Assembly (NCBI GenBank): GCA_945868805.1
Contig: CAMBMO010000001.1
Coordinates: forward strand, 62,001-126,000
Source of the DNA: Singulisphaera sp. GP187
GTDB taxonomy: Bacteria > Planctomycetota > Phycisphaerae > Phycisphaerales > SM1A02
Direction: 5' to 3'
DNA length: 64,000 nucleotides
How positions within the stretch are numbered: the first letter of the stretch is position 1; each line of letters begins with the position of its first letter. The notes under the pieces are model-generated. The model ran no database searches, was not told where the DNA came from, and was given only the letters and a program-made list of their open reading frames with translations. Of this stretch, positions 27,301-36,494 are shown piece by piece. The translations under genes were made by a program, and so were the position numbers.

Positions 27301-27576
27301 GTCCGTCAGCGTCCTTCGACCGCCAAAGGGATCGTTTTCATCACAGTCGAGGACGAAACAGGTTCGGCCAATCTGATCGTTCGTCCGAAGGTGTGGGAAC
27401 GAGTTCGATCCGTTGGGCGGCATGCTTCGACGGTGATCGCATACGGAACAATTGAACGAAGGAACGAAAGCACGCACCTGATCATTTCGAATCTCGAAGC
27501 GTTTGGTGGACTCCGGAGCGGAAACTTTACGATCCGCCGCGCCCTCGACCTCGGCTCACCAGCATCGTCTGAATGA
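24334..27576 (+). CDS. dnaE2: Error-prone DNA polymerase III alpha subunit, DnaE2
   Basis: [23 protein letters not shown] PHP start; [86 protein letters not shown]. The exact start is uncertain (ATG 24334 or TTG 24376). Confidence 0.92.
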   Translation: [1080 protein letters not shown]

Positions 27577-28750
27577 GAATGTCGGTCGGCCCCTGCCCAG
27601 GTTGATCCAGCTTGGCTTTCAATCTGCAGAGGGTTGCAAATGACGCAGTCCTCCCCGCGTCAGAGCCACTGGGTGTGCGGATATCAAGCTCGTGCGAAAT
27701 TGGAACTCTCTCGTTCAAGTCACTATCACTACCGAAACCCTTCCACGGCTGGTTCAATTTGCTTCCAGCGGAGATCCCGCCACGAATTCGATCAGGATCG
27801 AAGGGGATCCAACCGCACTTTGGAAGATAAACCTCTCCCCACATACCAAGCTCTTTCGTCGACGAACCCGCCCCAGGGCGAGCCTTGCGATCCACGAGAC
27901 CGATGACCGGGCGCGCAGGAAATCCCATCGATCGAAGCAGTGCGACACAAATGCACGCAACATCCGCTTCGCTCCCGACTTCCCTCGAGAGTGCCTGAGA
28001 GACTCCCCAAAGTTCGATCCCTCGAGATCTCAGTCCAAATGGATTCCCTTCCTGGTGATTGCCACTGCGAAGGGACCGACTCGCAGTCCTGATGATCTCC
28101 TTCGCCACGTACAAAGGAGGTGTGTCATTTGAAATGACCGTCATGACTTGTCGCTTCAACGCTTGAATGTTTGGACCAGCTGGATCCAATCCAGGGCTTG
28201 CGTGTCGCCATCGCTCCACCTCATCGGGCCAACTCGTCGGCCACTTCAAAGCCGCTGCCACATCCTCATCGAGCTGACACGACCACGATTCGACAACCCA
28301 TGAAACTTCAGCTCGAAGTCGATCCTCAACAACAGGTGGAAGCGAGACTTCGGCGCGCGAATCGCCACGTCTGCCCTGCGAAACTGTCAGCGAAGTCAAC
28401 GCGTCCGGGACAGGAACCATGTCCGCCGAGACTCGTGCCCGGAAGGAACGCGGATCGACCTGCCACCATGTGTCGAGGATGCTCACCGGAACGATCAACG
28501 CCTCCGCGACATCATCGCCCTTGTGGAATGCAGGCAGATCGATCGCAAGCGTGATCTCCCACTTGCGAGAGTCCGTCCGACGGAGCGGTCCAGTCGGGGG
28601 CCGACCCTCTGGGGGGGGAGCGACTCCTGTCTCGACCGAAGACTGATCACTCGGCTGGGCGTTCGACAATTCAGCAAGAGTCAGCGCAAGAACTGGGATG
28701 AGCGAGACGAGCGCAATGCCCATCTTCGCAATCGCGCCCGACTTCTTCAT
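27527..28750 (-). CDS. Transglutaminase-like domain protein, catalytic residues apparently lost
   Basis: MKKSGAIAKMGIALVSLIPVLAL signal; SEADVACICVALLRSMGFPARPVIGL...LGMWGEVYLPKCGWIPFDPDRI. Start 28750 overlaps the mlaE stop. Confidence 0.65.
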   Translation of the reverse strand: MKKSGAIAKMGIALVSLIPVLALTLAELSNAQPSDQSSVETGVAPPPEGRPPTGPLRRTDSRKWEITLAIDLPAFHKGDDVAEALIVPVSILDTWWQVDPRSFRARVSADMVPVPDALTSLTVSQGRRGDSRAEVSLPPVVEDRLRAEVSWVVESWSCQLDEDVAAALKWPTSWPDEVERWRHASPGLDPAGPNIQALKRQVMTVISNDTPPLYVAKEIIRTASRSLRSGNHQEGNPFGLRSRGIELWGVSQALSREVGSEADVACICVALLRSMGFPARPVIGLVDRKARPGAGSSTKELGMWGEVYLPKCGWIPFDPDRIRGGISAGSKLNQPWKGFGSDSDLNERVPISHELDIRTPSGSDAGRTASFATLCRLKAKLDQPGQGPTDILIQTMLVSRGRGRGGS

Positions 28751-29580
28751 CGCAACAAACCAGCGCCTTTGCCGTTGACGAGTTCGTAGACCGTGCCGAA
28801 GAACTGAGCCATCACCAGATTCATCAAGATGATCGCCAAGAAACTCGCGACGAATGCACTTGTCGCCGCACGTCCGACTCCGCTTGCTCCCGCAGAGCAG
28901 GTAAACCCTTTGTAGCAAGAAATGAATCCAATCGCCGCGCCAAATGCGACAGACTTCACCAACCCTGAGACTGGATCTGTCCAATCGAGTGCCATCGCAG
29001 TGAAGTACCAGTAGTCAGCACTGCCGACACCGTAGATCTGAACGGTCACGAACCACGCGCCCCAAGCACCAAGAAGATCGGAGTAGATGGTCAGAAGTGG
29101 AGTCATCACGATGCATGCGATGACTCGAGGAGCTACAAGAATGCGCAGCGGATCTGCATCCATTGCACGCATTGCATCAAGCTGTTCGGTCACCGCCATC
29201 GTTCCCAACTCCGCCGCGAGTGCGCATCCGACGCGTCCAGCCACCATCACAGCAGCGAGCACTGGCCCAATCTGCTTCGTCACCGAGATATTGATCACGC
29301 TCCCGAGTCGCGATTCTTGCCCGAGCGCCGCAAACTGGTCGAATCCCTCGAGTGCGAGAATCATGCCAATAAAGGTTCCTGTGATCGCCACCACCGGAAT
29401 GCTTGCAACCCCCACCGCGTAGAACTGCGGTCCGAGCAATGTCCATTTGAGACAACGGAGCGGGTGGGTTGCAAGACGCGACAACACGTCTAAAACAAAC
29501 TTGGTGAATTTTCCAAACTCACAGATACGGTCGAAGACAAACCAACCGAAGCGAGAGATCTCTTGGACTGCTTGAGTCAC
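28747..29580 (-). CDS. mlaE: MlaE-family ABC transporter permease
   Basis: GTFIGMILALEGFDQFAALGQESRLGSVINISVTKQIGPVLAAVMVAGRVGCALAAELGTMAVTEQLDAMRAMDADPLRILVAPR. Confidence 0.92.
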   Translation of the reverse strand: MTQAVQEISRFGWFVFDRICEFGKFTKFVLDVLSRLATHPLRCLKWTLLGPQFYAVGVASIPVVAITGTFIGMILALEGFDQFAALGQESRLGSVINISVTKQIGPVLAAVMVAGRVGCALAAELGTMAVTEQLDAMRAMDADPLRILVAPRVIACIVMTPLLTIYSDLLGAWGAWFVTVQIYGVGSADYWYFTAMALDWTDPVSGLVKSVAFGAAIGFISCYKGFTCSAGASGVGRAATSAFVASFLAIILMNLVMAQFFGTVYELVNGKGAGLLR

Positions 29581-29634
29581 ACTCGTCAGAGTATCAGGCG
29601 AAGAGTTCGACAGGACGATGCGAAGGATGCGCGA

Positions 29635-31887
29635 TCAGATGCACTGTCCCCAGTTCGCAAGGACTGCCGAAAGGTCCGCTCCGCCAACGGTGCCATCGCC
29701 GTTCACATCGCCAGAACCGGATCCATTCCAATTCGCAAGAACTGCGGAAAGATCCTGAGCATCGACGAAGCCGTCGAGATTGATGTCGCCGGCACAAGGG
29801 AATCCGCAATTGATATTGGCGACCCCTGGGGTGTCGTCGTGCGGAGCAACGGTGTCGAAGAGCCCGATGTTCCAGCAACCGGTGTCTTCGCATCGCCAGA
29901 TATGTCCGGGGACGAAGGCTCCATCCGGTCCAATCGTGTTTGGACCGTAATACCACTCCGTCCCCGTCGGAGGCAGGGTGGTCGTCTTGATCAATGCGAT
30001 TGAATCAAGGATCGATGTCCACGGCATCACATCAAGGACGCCATCGTTGTTGAGATCCAAATCCTGGGCGTCGGAGCCGACAAACCCGCTTACCAGCATA
30101 AATGTGACATTGTCGCTGTTTTCGAAATTGAGCGGGTTCGTTCCAGGCAGAACGAGATCGATGTTGGATGTTCCCCATGCAAATGTGGATTCGGCGACCG
30201 CGAAGTGCTCGTCAGATGGAATCGAATGACCAACGAGTCGCACAATCGCCTCAATCGGACCGCTTCCAAGCGCTGCGCTGCCATCACCAATGACGATGAT
30301 CGTCAGATCGTTGAGGCTCGTTCCAGCAGCTCCGACGAGTTCAACCCATTCGTTGAAGTCGGTTCCAGTCTCGTCAATGCGAATCTCGTTAAAGGCGACC
30401 AAGCCTTTGATGCAGGACGCGCTTGAACCTTGGTTGCACGATTCAGCCGCCGCAGCAACGCATGCAGAGTCCCATGTCACGGAGCAGCAAGTCGGCTGGG
30501 TCGAACAGATCAGCGTGCAGCAAATCGAATCAGAACAGTAGCCATTTGCATGTGCGACGGTGCACAATCCGGCGGTCACCTCGCCGCACTCAAGCACAGG
30601 CGGTAATCCGCATGCGCGGTTCTGGGCACCCGGGGTGTCGCCACCGGCAAGGTGATTGAACGCTCCGATGCTCCAAGTTCCATCAGAGAAGCAACGATAT
30701 GCATGCGCGGTGGTGTACGGGGAGTCGGGGCCGGCGATCGATGTCGAATAGATGCATGTCGTATCCAACCCAGTCAATGCGACCGAGTCGACGATCGCGC
30801 CCCAAGGCACAACGGCATCGAGCATGCAATTGTTGTCGGCATCGACATCGTCATTGAGGAGTCCGGTGAAACCTGTGACGAGAAAATGAGTCACATTGTC
30901 GCTGTTCTCGAAGTTCATACTTGCAGTACCCACAATGAAGTCGGGCACAGCAATCAGCATCGTCGCCTTTGCGATCAACAGGTATCCCGACGATGGGATG
31001 ATTGCGCCATCGAGTGGCGTGATGCTCTCAATTGACCCAGCGAGGTCGACCGCGCCTGTCGTGTTGTTGTCGCCAATCACAACATACGCATACCCATTCA
31101 TATTGAATCCCGGTGGTCCTTGGATTTCGATGTATTCGTCGTCGTCGTTTCCAGGTTGATCGATTCTCACTTCCGATATGCGAATCGCCACAGTGCCACC
31201 ACAAACTGGATTTGGCGCACCTGGGGTGTCGCTTCCCGCTGTTGTGTCCGACGATCCGACGCGCCATGCACCCGAATCCTCGCAGCGCCAAACTTGCGAC
31301 GGCGATGTTGCGCCGTCGGGACCAACTCGGTTCATCGAGTAGACAAAATCTGATGTCACTCCATCGGGTGTCGCGGTTGAGACGATGGCGACCGAACTCT
31401 TAATGGCAGTCCACAGAACAATGTCTATAACACCGTCGTCGTTCGGATCCACATCGTCTCCGACCGCACCAACAAAATTGCTCACCAGCAGAAACGTGAG
31501 ATTGTCTGGATTTTCAAAGTTCAGAATCGCGACTTGGTTTGGGATTCCGAATTGAAATGACGATTCGGCAACGACGAATCGGCCGTTTGAAGAGACGATG
31601 CCCGTCAGTGCGACCACTGCCTCGATCGTTCCGTTCTGCGCCGGTGGTGAAGCCGCGTCGTTGTCTCCGATGACGAGCAGAGTGAGCCCATCGATGGAAG
31701 CTCCTGGGACGCCGCGTATCTCGATGTACTCGCTGAGATCGATGCCTGGTTGGTCTACGCGCAACTCGCTAATCATCCACGACGCTGGATCAGCCCATTC
31801 ATTACCCGCGAGGGCGATCGAACCCAGAGCGATCGACGACGTGATGGCAGACAAGTTCGCAAACAGCCGAATCGTTCGGATCGTCAT
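29635..31887 (-). CDS. Secreted protein with three lamin-tail-like repeats, one Cys-rich WD-C motif and a C-terminal dockerin-like domain
   Basis: Three copies of 'hsElRhDqpGxDxxEYhEhxGxpGxxhxGhxhhVIGDxxA...NFEN.DN.T..LV.GF.G...DD.D.N.DG.hD'; DSICCTLICSTQPTCCSVTWDSAC; C-terminus CAGDINLDGFVDAQDLSAVLANWNGSGSGDVNGDGTVGGADLSAVLANWGQCI. Confidence 0.88.
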   Translation of the reverse strand: MTIRTIRLFANLSAITSSIALGSIALAGNEWADPASWMISELRVDQPGIDLSEYIEIRGVPGASIDGLTLLVIGDNDAASPPAQNGTIEAVVALTGIVSSNGRFVVAESSFQFGIPNQVAILNFENPDNLTFLLVSNFVGAVGDDVDPNDDGVIDIVLWTAIKSSVAIVSTATPDGVTSDFVYSMNRVGPDGATSPSQVWRCEDSGAWRVGSSDTTAGSDTPGAPNPVCGGTVAIRISEVRIDQPGNDDDEYIEIQGPPGFNMNGYAYVVIGDNNTTGAVDLAGSIESITPLDGAIIPSSGYLLIAKATMLIAVPDFIVGTASMNFENSDNVTHFLVTGFTGLLNDDVDADNNCMLDAVVPWGAIVDSVALTGLDTTCIYSTSIAGPDSPYTTAHAYRCFSDGTWSIGAFNHLAGGDTPGAQNRACGLPPVLECGEVTAGLCTVAHANGYCSDSICCTLICSTQPTCCSVTWDSACVAAAAESCNQGSSASCIKGLVAFNEIRIDETGTDFNEWVELVGAAGTSLNDLTIIVIGDGSAALGSGPIEAIVRLVGHSIPSDEHFAVAESTFAWGTSNIDLVLPGTNPLNFENSDNVTFMLVSGFVGSDAQDLDLNNDGVLDVMPWTSILDSIALIKTTTLPPTGTEWYYGPNTIGPDGAFVPGHIWRCEDTGCWNIGLFDTVAPHDDTPGVANINCGFPCAGDINLDGFVDAQDLSAVLANWNGSGSGDVNGDGTVGGADLSAVLANWGQCI

Positions 31888-32094
31888 TTTCTTTCTCCAA
31901 GTTCAAACAGGCGGGGACGAAACATCTCAGTAGGCGCCATGAGTCTAATCCAACTGAAGGACAAATCCAATATTATTTGCCAGAAAACGGGGGTTTGCGC
32001 GAATTGACCGATCCTGAATGTGGAATCCGATCGATTTCACGATACGGCTTGAAACTGGGGCCCCTGTCATTGGATCCTGATGCAGAAAAAGAAA

Positions 32095-32123
32095 GATGCC
32101 GCACGAGCTTCTCGTACGGCATC
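32095..32123 (-). terminator. Rho-independent terminator of the OmpA-family gene
   Basis: GATGCCG-C-ACGAG-CTT-CTCGT-A-CGGCATC hairpin followed on the minus strand by TTTCTTTTTCTG; 27 bp past the stop at 32150. Confidence 0.8.
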
Positions 32124-32149
32124 GGGTTTCGAAGAGTGTTGTCGCCTGG

Positions 32150-33022
32150 CTACTTCGTCGGTTCGTTGTCGGCCGGCGCGGTATTCGTAGCGGGGATGAT
32201 CGGAGTCGAGTACTCGATCGATCCTTCGGGAACCGCAATCCCCACCGCCATCGAAACGAAGTAGGGCATCAGATAGAGATCGACTCGACGGTTTTGAGCC
32301 GCACCATTTGGTCCATTTGCAACCATCGGTCTGAACTCGCCGTAGCCTGCAACAAGAAAGCGAGTCGCCTGAACTCCATCCGCATTCAATGCATCGCGAA
32401 CCGCAATAGCTCGATGGGCTGAGAGATGCATATTGGTTGGATGCAACGCAGCGGACTTGCGGATGGGAACATTATCCGTGTGCCCGACAACAACAACTTC
32501 AAACGACTGCGCCGCACTCGAATTCAGAATCGTTGCGAGCTGATCGAGCACCGAGAGCGCGCTGGCTTTCAGACCAACTGAACCCGGATCGAATGTGAAA
32601 TCGGCGGCGAATCGAATCATGCCACGTCGCTCGTCGAATTGCAAGACATCTGGATATTGCATCGCGAGCTCGGCAAGCGCAAGATTGACTTCGGCAGGAA
32701 GTGGGCCGCCATTCATGTTGCCAACCTTTTGCAGGAGGGCCTCATAGTCAGCGAGGAGTTTGTCGACATCGACATTCTGTCCCATTCGCAAAGCTTCAAG
32801 ACTTGAGAGATCGCCCGCGGCTTGCGCCAATTGCGATCTCAGTCTCGATTCATTCGCTCGTGTTGTTTCGAGATCTCCTTGCGTTCGAAGCAGTTGTTGC
32901 TGCTGAGAACGAAAGGCCAGCTCGAGGTCGTTGTATTTTTCCTGGGGGACGCAAGCAACACTAGTGACAGTGAGAAGTCCGAGAAGTGTTGTGCGACGAA
33001 AAGACGCTTCCAATGCGTTCAT
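32150..33022 (-). CDS. OmpA/MotB-domain lipoprotein
   Basis: TVTSVACVPQEKYNDLE lipobox, coiled coil, then VVVVGHTDNVPIRKSAALHPTNMHLSAHRAIAVRDAL...VAGYGEFRPMVAN...NRRVDLYLMP. Confidence 0.9.
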   Translation of the reverse strand: MNALEASFRRTTLLGLLTVTSVACVPQEKYNDLELAFRSQQQQLLRTQGDLETTRANESRLRSQLAQAAGDLSSLEALRMGQNVDVDKLLADYEALLQKVGNMNGGPLPAEVNLALAELAMQYPDVLQFDERRGMIRFAADFTFDPGSVGLKASALSVLDQLATILNSSAAQSFEVVVVGHTDNVPIRKSAALHPTNMHLSAHRAIAVRDALNADGVQATRFLVAGYGEFRPMVANGPNGAAQNRRVDLYLMPYFVSMAVGIAVPEGSIEYSTPIIPATNTAPADNEPTK

Positions 33023-33168
33023 AGTTAGTACCTCCGTGTACGCATCTAATGTACCGATTCTCCAGTCCGTGGGAAGGGGGTTGCCAATAAAATCTCGAAA
33101 AAAATCACGCCAGCTCAGTTGCTAGACTTTTTTCGATGATCGGGGTCGATTGCCGATAAACTGCGTAG

Positions 33169-33636
33169 ATGCCCTCCAAGGAAAAACGAGACCAGTTGCT
33201 CGCTCACCACAAGTTGGCGAAAGGACCTTACCCATACGAGGCCCTGACCTTTGTCCACGCTGGATTTGGCCATGCCTCGAAGTCGGCGCTCTCGGCCGGG
33301 GGGCAGTTGGCGACCGATGACCGCCACCTCAGCGGACAGCAACTTTGTCTTGGTTTGATGGAATTTGCCATCGATCAGTATGGAATGATGGCACCTGTAG
33401 TGCTCAAACGCTGGAATGTTCAGCGAACCGATGATTTTGGGCAGATCGTGTTCGCATTGATCGAACTCGGTGCACTGAGCAAGTCTCCAAATGACTCGAT
33501 CGAGGATTTTAGATCAGTCTTCGACTTCGCGGAGGTGTTTTCGCAAGATCGGCTCCGCAAGCACATTCTTGGATCTCGGAATTCGACTGGTGGGTCCGAA
33601 TCCAGGACTGGTCACCAGATGGGTTCGAATGGGTAG
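33169..33636 (+). CDS. Minf_1886-family conserved protein
   Basis: GPYPYEALTFVHAGFGHASKS...HLSGQQLCLGLMEFAIDQYGMMAPVVLKRWNVQRTDDFGQIVFALIELGALSKSPNDSIEDFRSVFDF. Confidence 0.8.
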   Translation: MPSKEKRDQLLAHHKLAKGPYPYEALTFVHAGFGHASKSALSAGGQLATDDRHLSGQQLCLGLMEFAIDQYGMMAPVVLKRWNVQRTDDFGQIVFALIELGALSKSPNDSIEDFRSVFDFAEVFSQDRLRKHILGSRNSTGGSESRTGHQMGSNG

Positions 33637-33639
33637 TCG

Positions 33640-34956
33640 ATGACTTTGGGGAGCAAAGACCCCGCAGATACCGACTCGACGCCCTCCCAGCAGCCATCTG
33701 GAGGTGCGGCCTTCGCCCGCCTCCACATCTGGCAAGTTCAAGCATTTCGTGATCTGTTGATCGTCGCCGTAGTCATCGGCGCGATTTGGGCTGGGTATGC
33801 GCTGCGCTTCGTCACTGTACCGCTCCTGCTCGCCTTCGCGCTTGCGTACCTCGTTGAACCGCTCGTCGGGTGGCTCTGCCGAATTCTCCGGCTTTCGCGG
33901 CAAGTCGCGGTCAGCGCGATTCTCGGGACGTTTGGGTTGGCGATCGTCATCGCAGGGTTGATATTCGTTCCGACGATCGTCCGGCAGACGTCCGACTTCG
34001 TCGCAAATGCGAGAGCAGGGCATTTCGATCGATGGATCAATCGCTTCGACGATGTGCTTCCACCTGAGTACCGCCAAGAGGTAAATCGAGTGCGCGATTT
34101 GCTTGGCATCCGTTCGGAAACAAACAATCCAGCTTTGGATTTATCGAAACCGACCGCTGAAGTTCCAATCGTCCACGCGACAGAGCCGAGTGCGGTCCAA
34201 GCGGAGCGCTCGAGCGAAGTGGCATCGAAGGGATCGGATTCCATTACGAAGACACTGATGAGCCCAACGACACAATCGGCGCTCTGGAAGTTGCTCGACT
34301 TTTCGAGCCTGCTTTTTGCGGCAGTTCTGATCCCGTTTTACTTCTGGTTTTTCAGCGTGGGATTCCCGTCGGCGATCAAATTTCTTGGAGACCTTGTTCC
34401 GACATCGCGCAAGCCGAAGGTCTTTCAACTCGCGCAGGAGATGGACCGGGCAGTCGCAGGATTCGTACGCGGTCGCATTGTCATTGCCGCAGCCATGGGC
34501 GTCATGTTCGCCGGCGGATGGTGGATCAACGGAGTGCCGTACGCGCTGACATTGGGATTGCTCGCGGGAACGCTCTCGATCGTGCCCTATCTTGGGTTGG
34601 TCGTCCTGGTCCCGGCAATTGCATTGCTCGCGGCGAGCCAGCTGGCTCTTCCGGAAGTCGATCGCCTTGCGTGGTACTGGATCATCGGAGGACCTCCACT
34701 CGTGTTTGTGATCGTCCAGTCGATCGAGGGGTACATGTTGACTCCCATATTCGCTGGTCGAGCGACGAATCTTGGTCCAGTCTCGATCTTCGTGGCGGTG
34801 CTTGCGGGGGCAAGCGTCGCTGGACTTTACGGCATGCTGTTGGCGATTCCGGTTGCCGCGTGCGCGAAGATCTTGATCCGCGAAACAGTCATGCCATCCG
34901 TGCGCAACTGGGCTTCGGGAAAGTCAGTTGATCCGCTCCCTCTTGATCGTGGCTAG
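33640..34956 (+). CDS. AI-2E family transporter (PerM-like)
   Basis: N-terminal VVIGAIWAGYALRFVTVPLLLAFALAYLVEPLVGWL; GRIVIAAAMGVMFAGGWWINGVPYALTLGLLAGTLSIVPYLGLVVLVPA; EGYMLTPIFAGRATNLGPVSIFVAVLAGASVAGLYGMLLAIPVAA. Confidence 0.88.
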   Translation: MTLGSKDPADTDSTPSQQPSGGAAFARLHIWQVQAFRDLLIVAVVIGAIWAGYALRFVTVPLLLAFALAYLVEPLVGWLCRILRLSRQVAVSAILGTFGLAIVIAGLIFVPTIVRQTSDFVANARAGHFDRWINRFDDVLPPEYRQEVNRVRDLLGIRSETNNPALDLSKPTAEVPIVHATEPSAVQAERSSEVASKGSDSITKTLMSPTTQSALWKLLDFSSLLFAAVLIPFYFWFFSVGFPSAIKFLGDLVPTSRKPKVFQLAQEMDRAVAGFVRGRIVIAAAMGVMFAGGWWINGVPYALTLGLLAGTLSIVPYLGLVVLVPAIALLAASQLALPEVDRLAWYWIIGGPPLVFVIVQSIEGYMLTPIFAGRATNLGPVSIFVAVLAGASVAGLYGMLLAIPVAACAKILIRETVMPSVRNWASGKSVDPLPLDRG

Positions 34957-35007
34957 GACCCACCGCACCCCCAACACCCGCAAATCGAATCGACCGATCA
35001 AAAGCGA

Positions 35008-36462
35008 TCAGCGACGCGGTCGCTGTTTAAATTTACTCTTCGCGGTATCTGGTCTTGCCATCGCTCCGCCTGGGGCGCCGGATCCGCCGGCCATTTCGCG
35101 CAGTGCGTTCATCTTGCCCAGCATTGCGCCACCACTCATCTGCTTCATCATTTTTTGCATCATCTCGAATTGCTTTGTGAGACGGCCGACCTCGACAGCA
35201 TCGGTCCCGCTCCCAGTGGCGATTCGCTTGACGCGACTCCGATCGATAAGGGTTGGCGTCTGTCGCTCGCGCTTCGTCATCGAGTGGATCATCCCTTCGA
35301 TGCGGGTGAACTGTCCGTCGTCGATGTCGATGTCCTTGACCATCGATCCAACGCCGGGGAGCAAGCCGAGAATCTGCTTCAGTGGGCCCATCCGCCGAAT
35401 GGAACGCAATTGGCTGAGAAAGTCGTCCATGGTCATGCGACCTTGCGCCATCTTCTGGGCGAGTTGCTCGGCTTCTTTCTCGTCAACTTGCCCTTGGGCC
35501 TTCTCGACGAGCGAAACGACATCACCCATTCCGAGAATCCGTCCTGCCATGCGCTCTGGATCGAACTCGTCCAGCCCGTCCCAGCGTTCACTCACACCCA
35601 CGAACTTGATCGGAGCACCAGTGACACGTCGAACGGATAAGGCTGCACCACCGCGCGTATCCGAATCGAGTTTGGTCAAGATGACGCCATCGATGTTGAG
35701 CTTCTGGTGGAACGCCTTCGCGCTCATCACCGCATCCTGACCCGTCATCGCATCGACAACGAGCAAGATTTCGTGAGACTCAATCGAACGGTCAATCGAC
35801 TGAAGTTCGCGCATCAGCGCGTCGTCGATGTGCAAACGACCCGCAGTGTCGACGATGATGACATCGAACCGCTCGTCTTTCGCCCTCTTGAGTGCGCGCT
35901 GTGCGACAGCGACGGCGTTGCCAGGTTTCGATCCTTGCTGATCGGCACATTGATCGGGCTCGCCGTGAAAGACGATGCGACTGCCCGAGGCTGCCTCGGC
36001 AGCACCCTGGACGACAAGGCGCAGCTGCTCGACGGCAGCCGGACGCTGGAGATCGCACGCCGCAACGAGAACGCTCTTCCCGCGTTTGCCGAGCCAAGCA
36101 GCGACCTTCCCGCAGGTTGTCGTTTTCCCTGCGCCCTGAAGCCCGCACATCATGATCACAGTCGGTCCAGGTTCGACGAATGACAACTTGGTCGCGGTCG
36201 ATCCCATGAGGCCTACGAGCCGCTTATGAACGATGCCAATCATCTGTTCGTCGGGGCGAAGGCTTCGCAGAACTTCGGAACCTAATGCATCCTGAAGCAC
36301 TTCAGCGCAGAAGTCGTTCACGACTTCCCGGTTGACATCCGCTTCGAGGAGTGCCGTCTCGATCGCCGCCATCGATTCGCGCACATTTGATTCAGAAATG
36401 CGTCCGCGCCCAGCCAGATTCCGCAGTGCACCTGTGAGATTGTCCGTCAGTGATTCAAACAT
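35008..36462 (-). CDS. ffh: Signal recognition particle GTPase Ffh
   Basis: MFESLTDNLTGALRNLAGRGRISESNV; GLQGAGKTTTCGKVAAWL; DTAGRLHIDD; LTKLDSDTRGGAALSVRRVTGAPIKFVGVSE; C-terminal M domain. Confidence 0.96.
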   Translation of the reverse strand: MFESLTDNLTGALRNLAGRGRISESNVRESMAAIETALLEADVNREVVNDFCAEVLQDALGSEVLRSLRPDEQMIGIVHKRLVGLMGSTATKLSFVEPGPTVIMMCGLQGAGKTTTCGKVAAWLGKRGKSVLVAACDLQRPAAVEQLRLVVQGAAEAASGSRIVFHGEPDQCADQQGSKPGNAVAVAQRALKRAKDERFDVIIVDTAGRLHIDDALMRELQSIDRSIESHEILLVVDAMTGQDAVMSAKAFHQKLNIDGVILTKLDSDTRGGAALSVRRVTGAPIKFVGVSERWDGLDEFDPERMAGRILGMGDVVSLVEKAQGQVDEKEAEQLAQKMAQGRMTMDDFLSQLRSIRRMGPLKQILGLLPGVGSMVKDIDIDDGQFTRIEGMIHSMTKRERQTPTLIDRSRVKRIATGSGTDAVEVGRLTKQFEMMQKMMKQMSGGAMLGKMNALREMAGGSGAPGGAMARPDTAKSKFKQRPRR

Positions 36463-36494
36463 TGCGAGGCGATCCTAGCGTGGGAATCCAGTCA

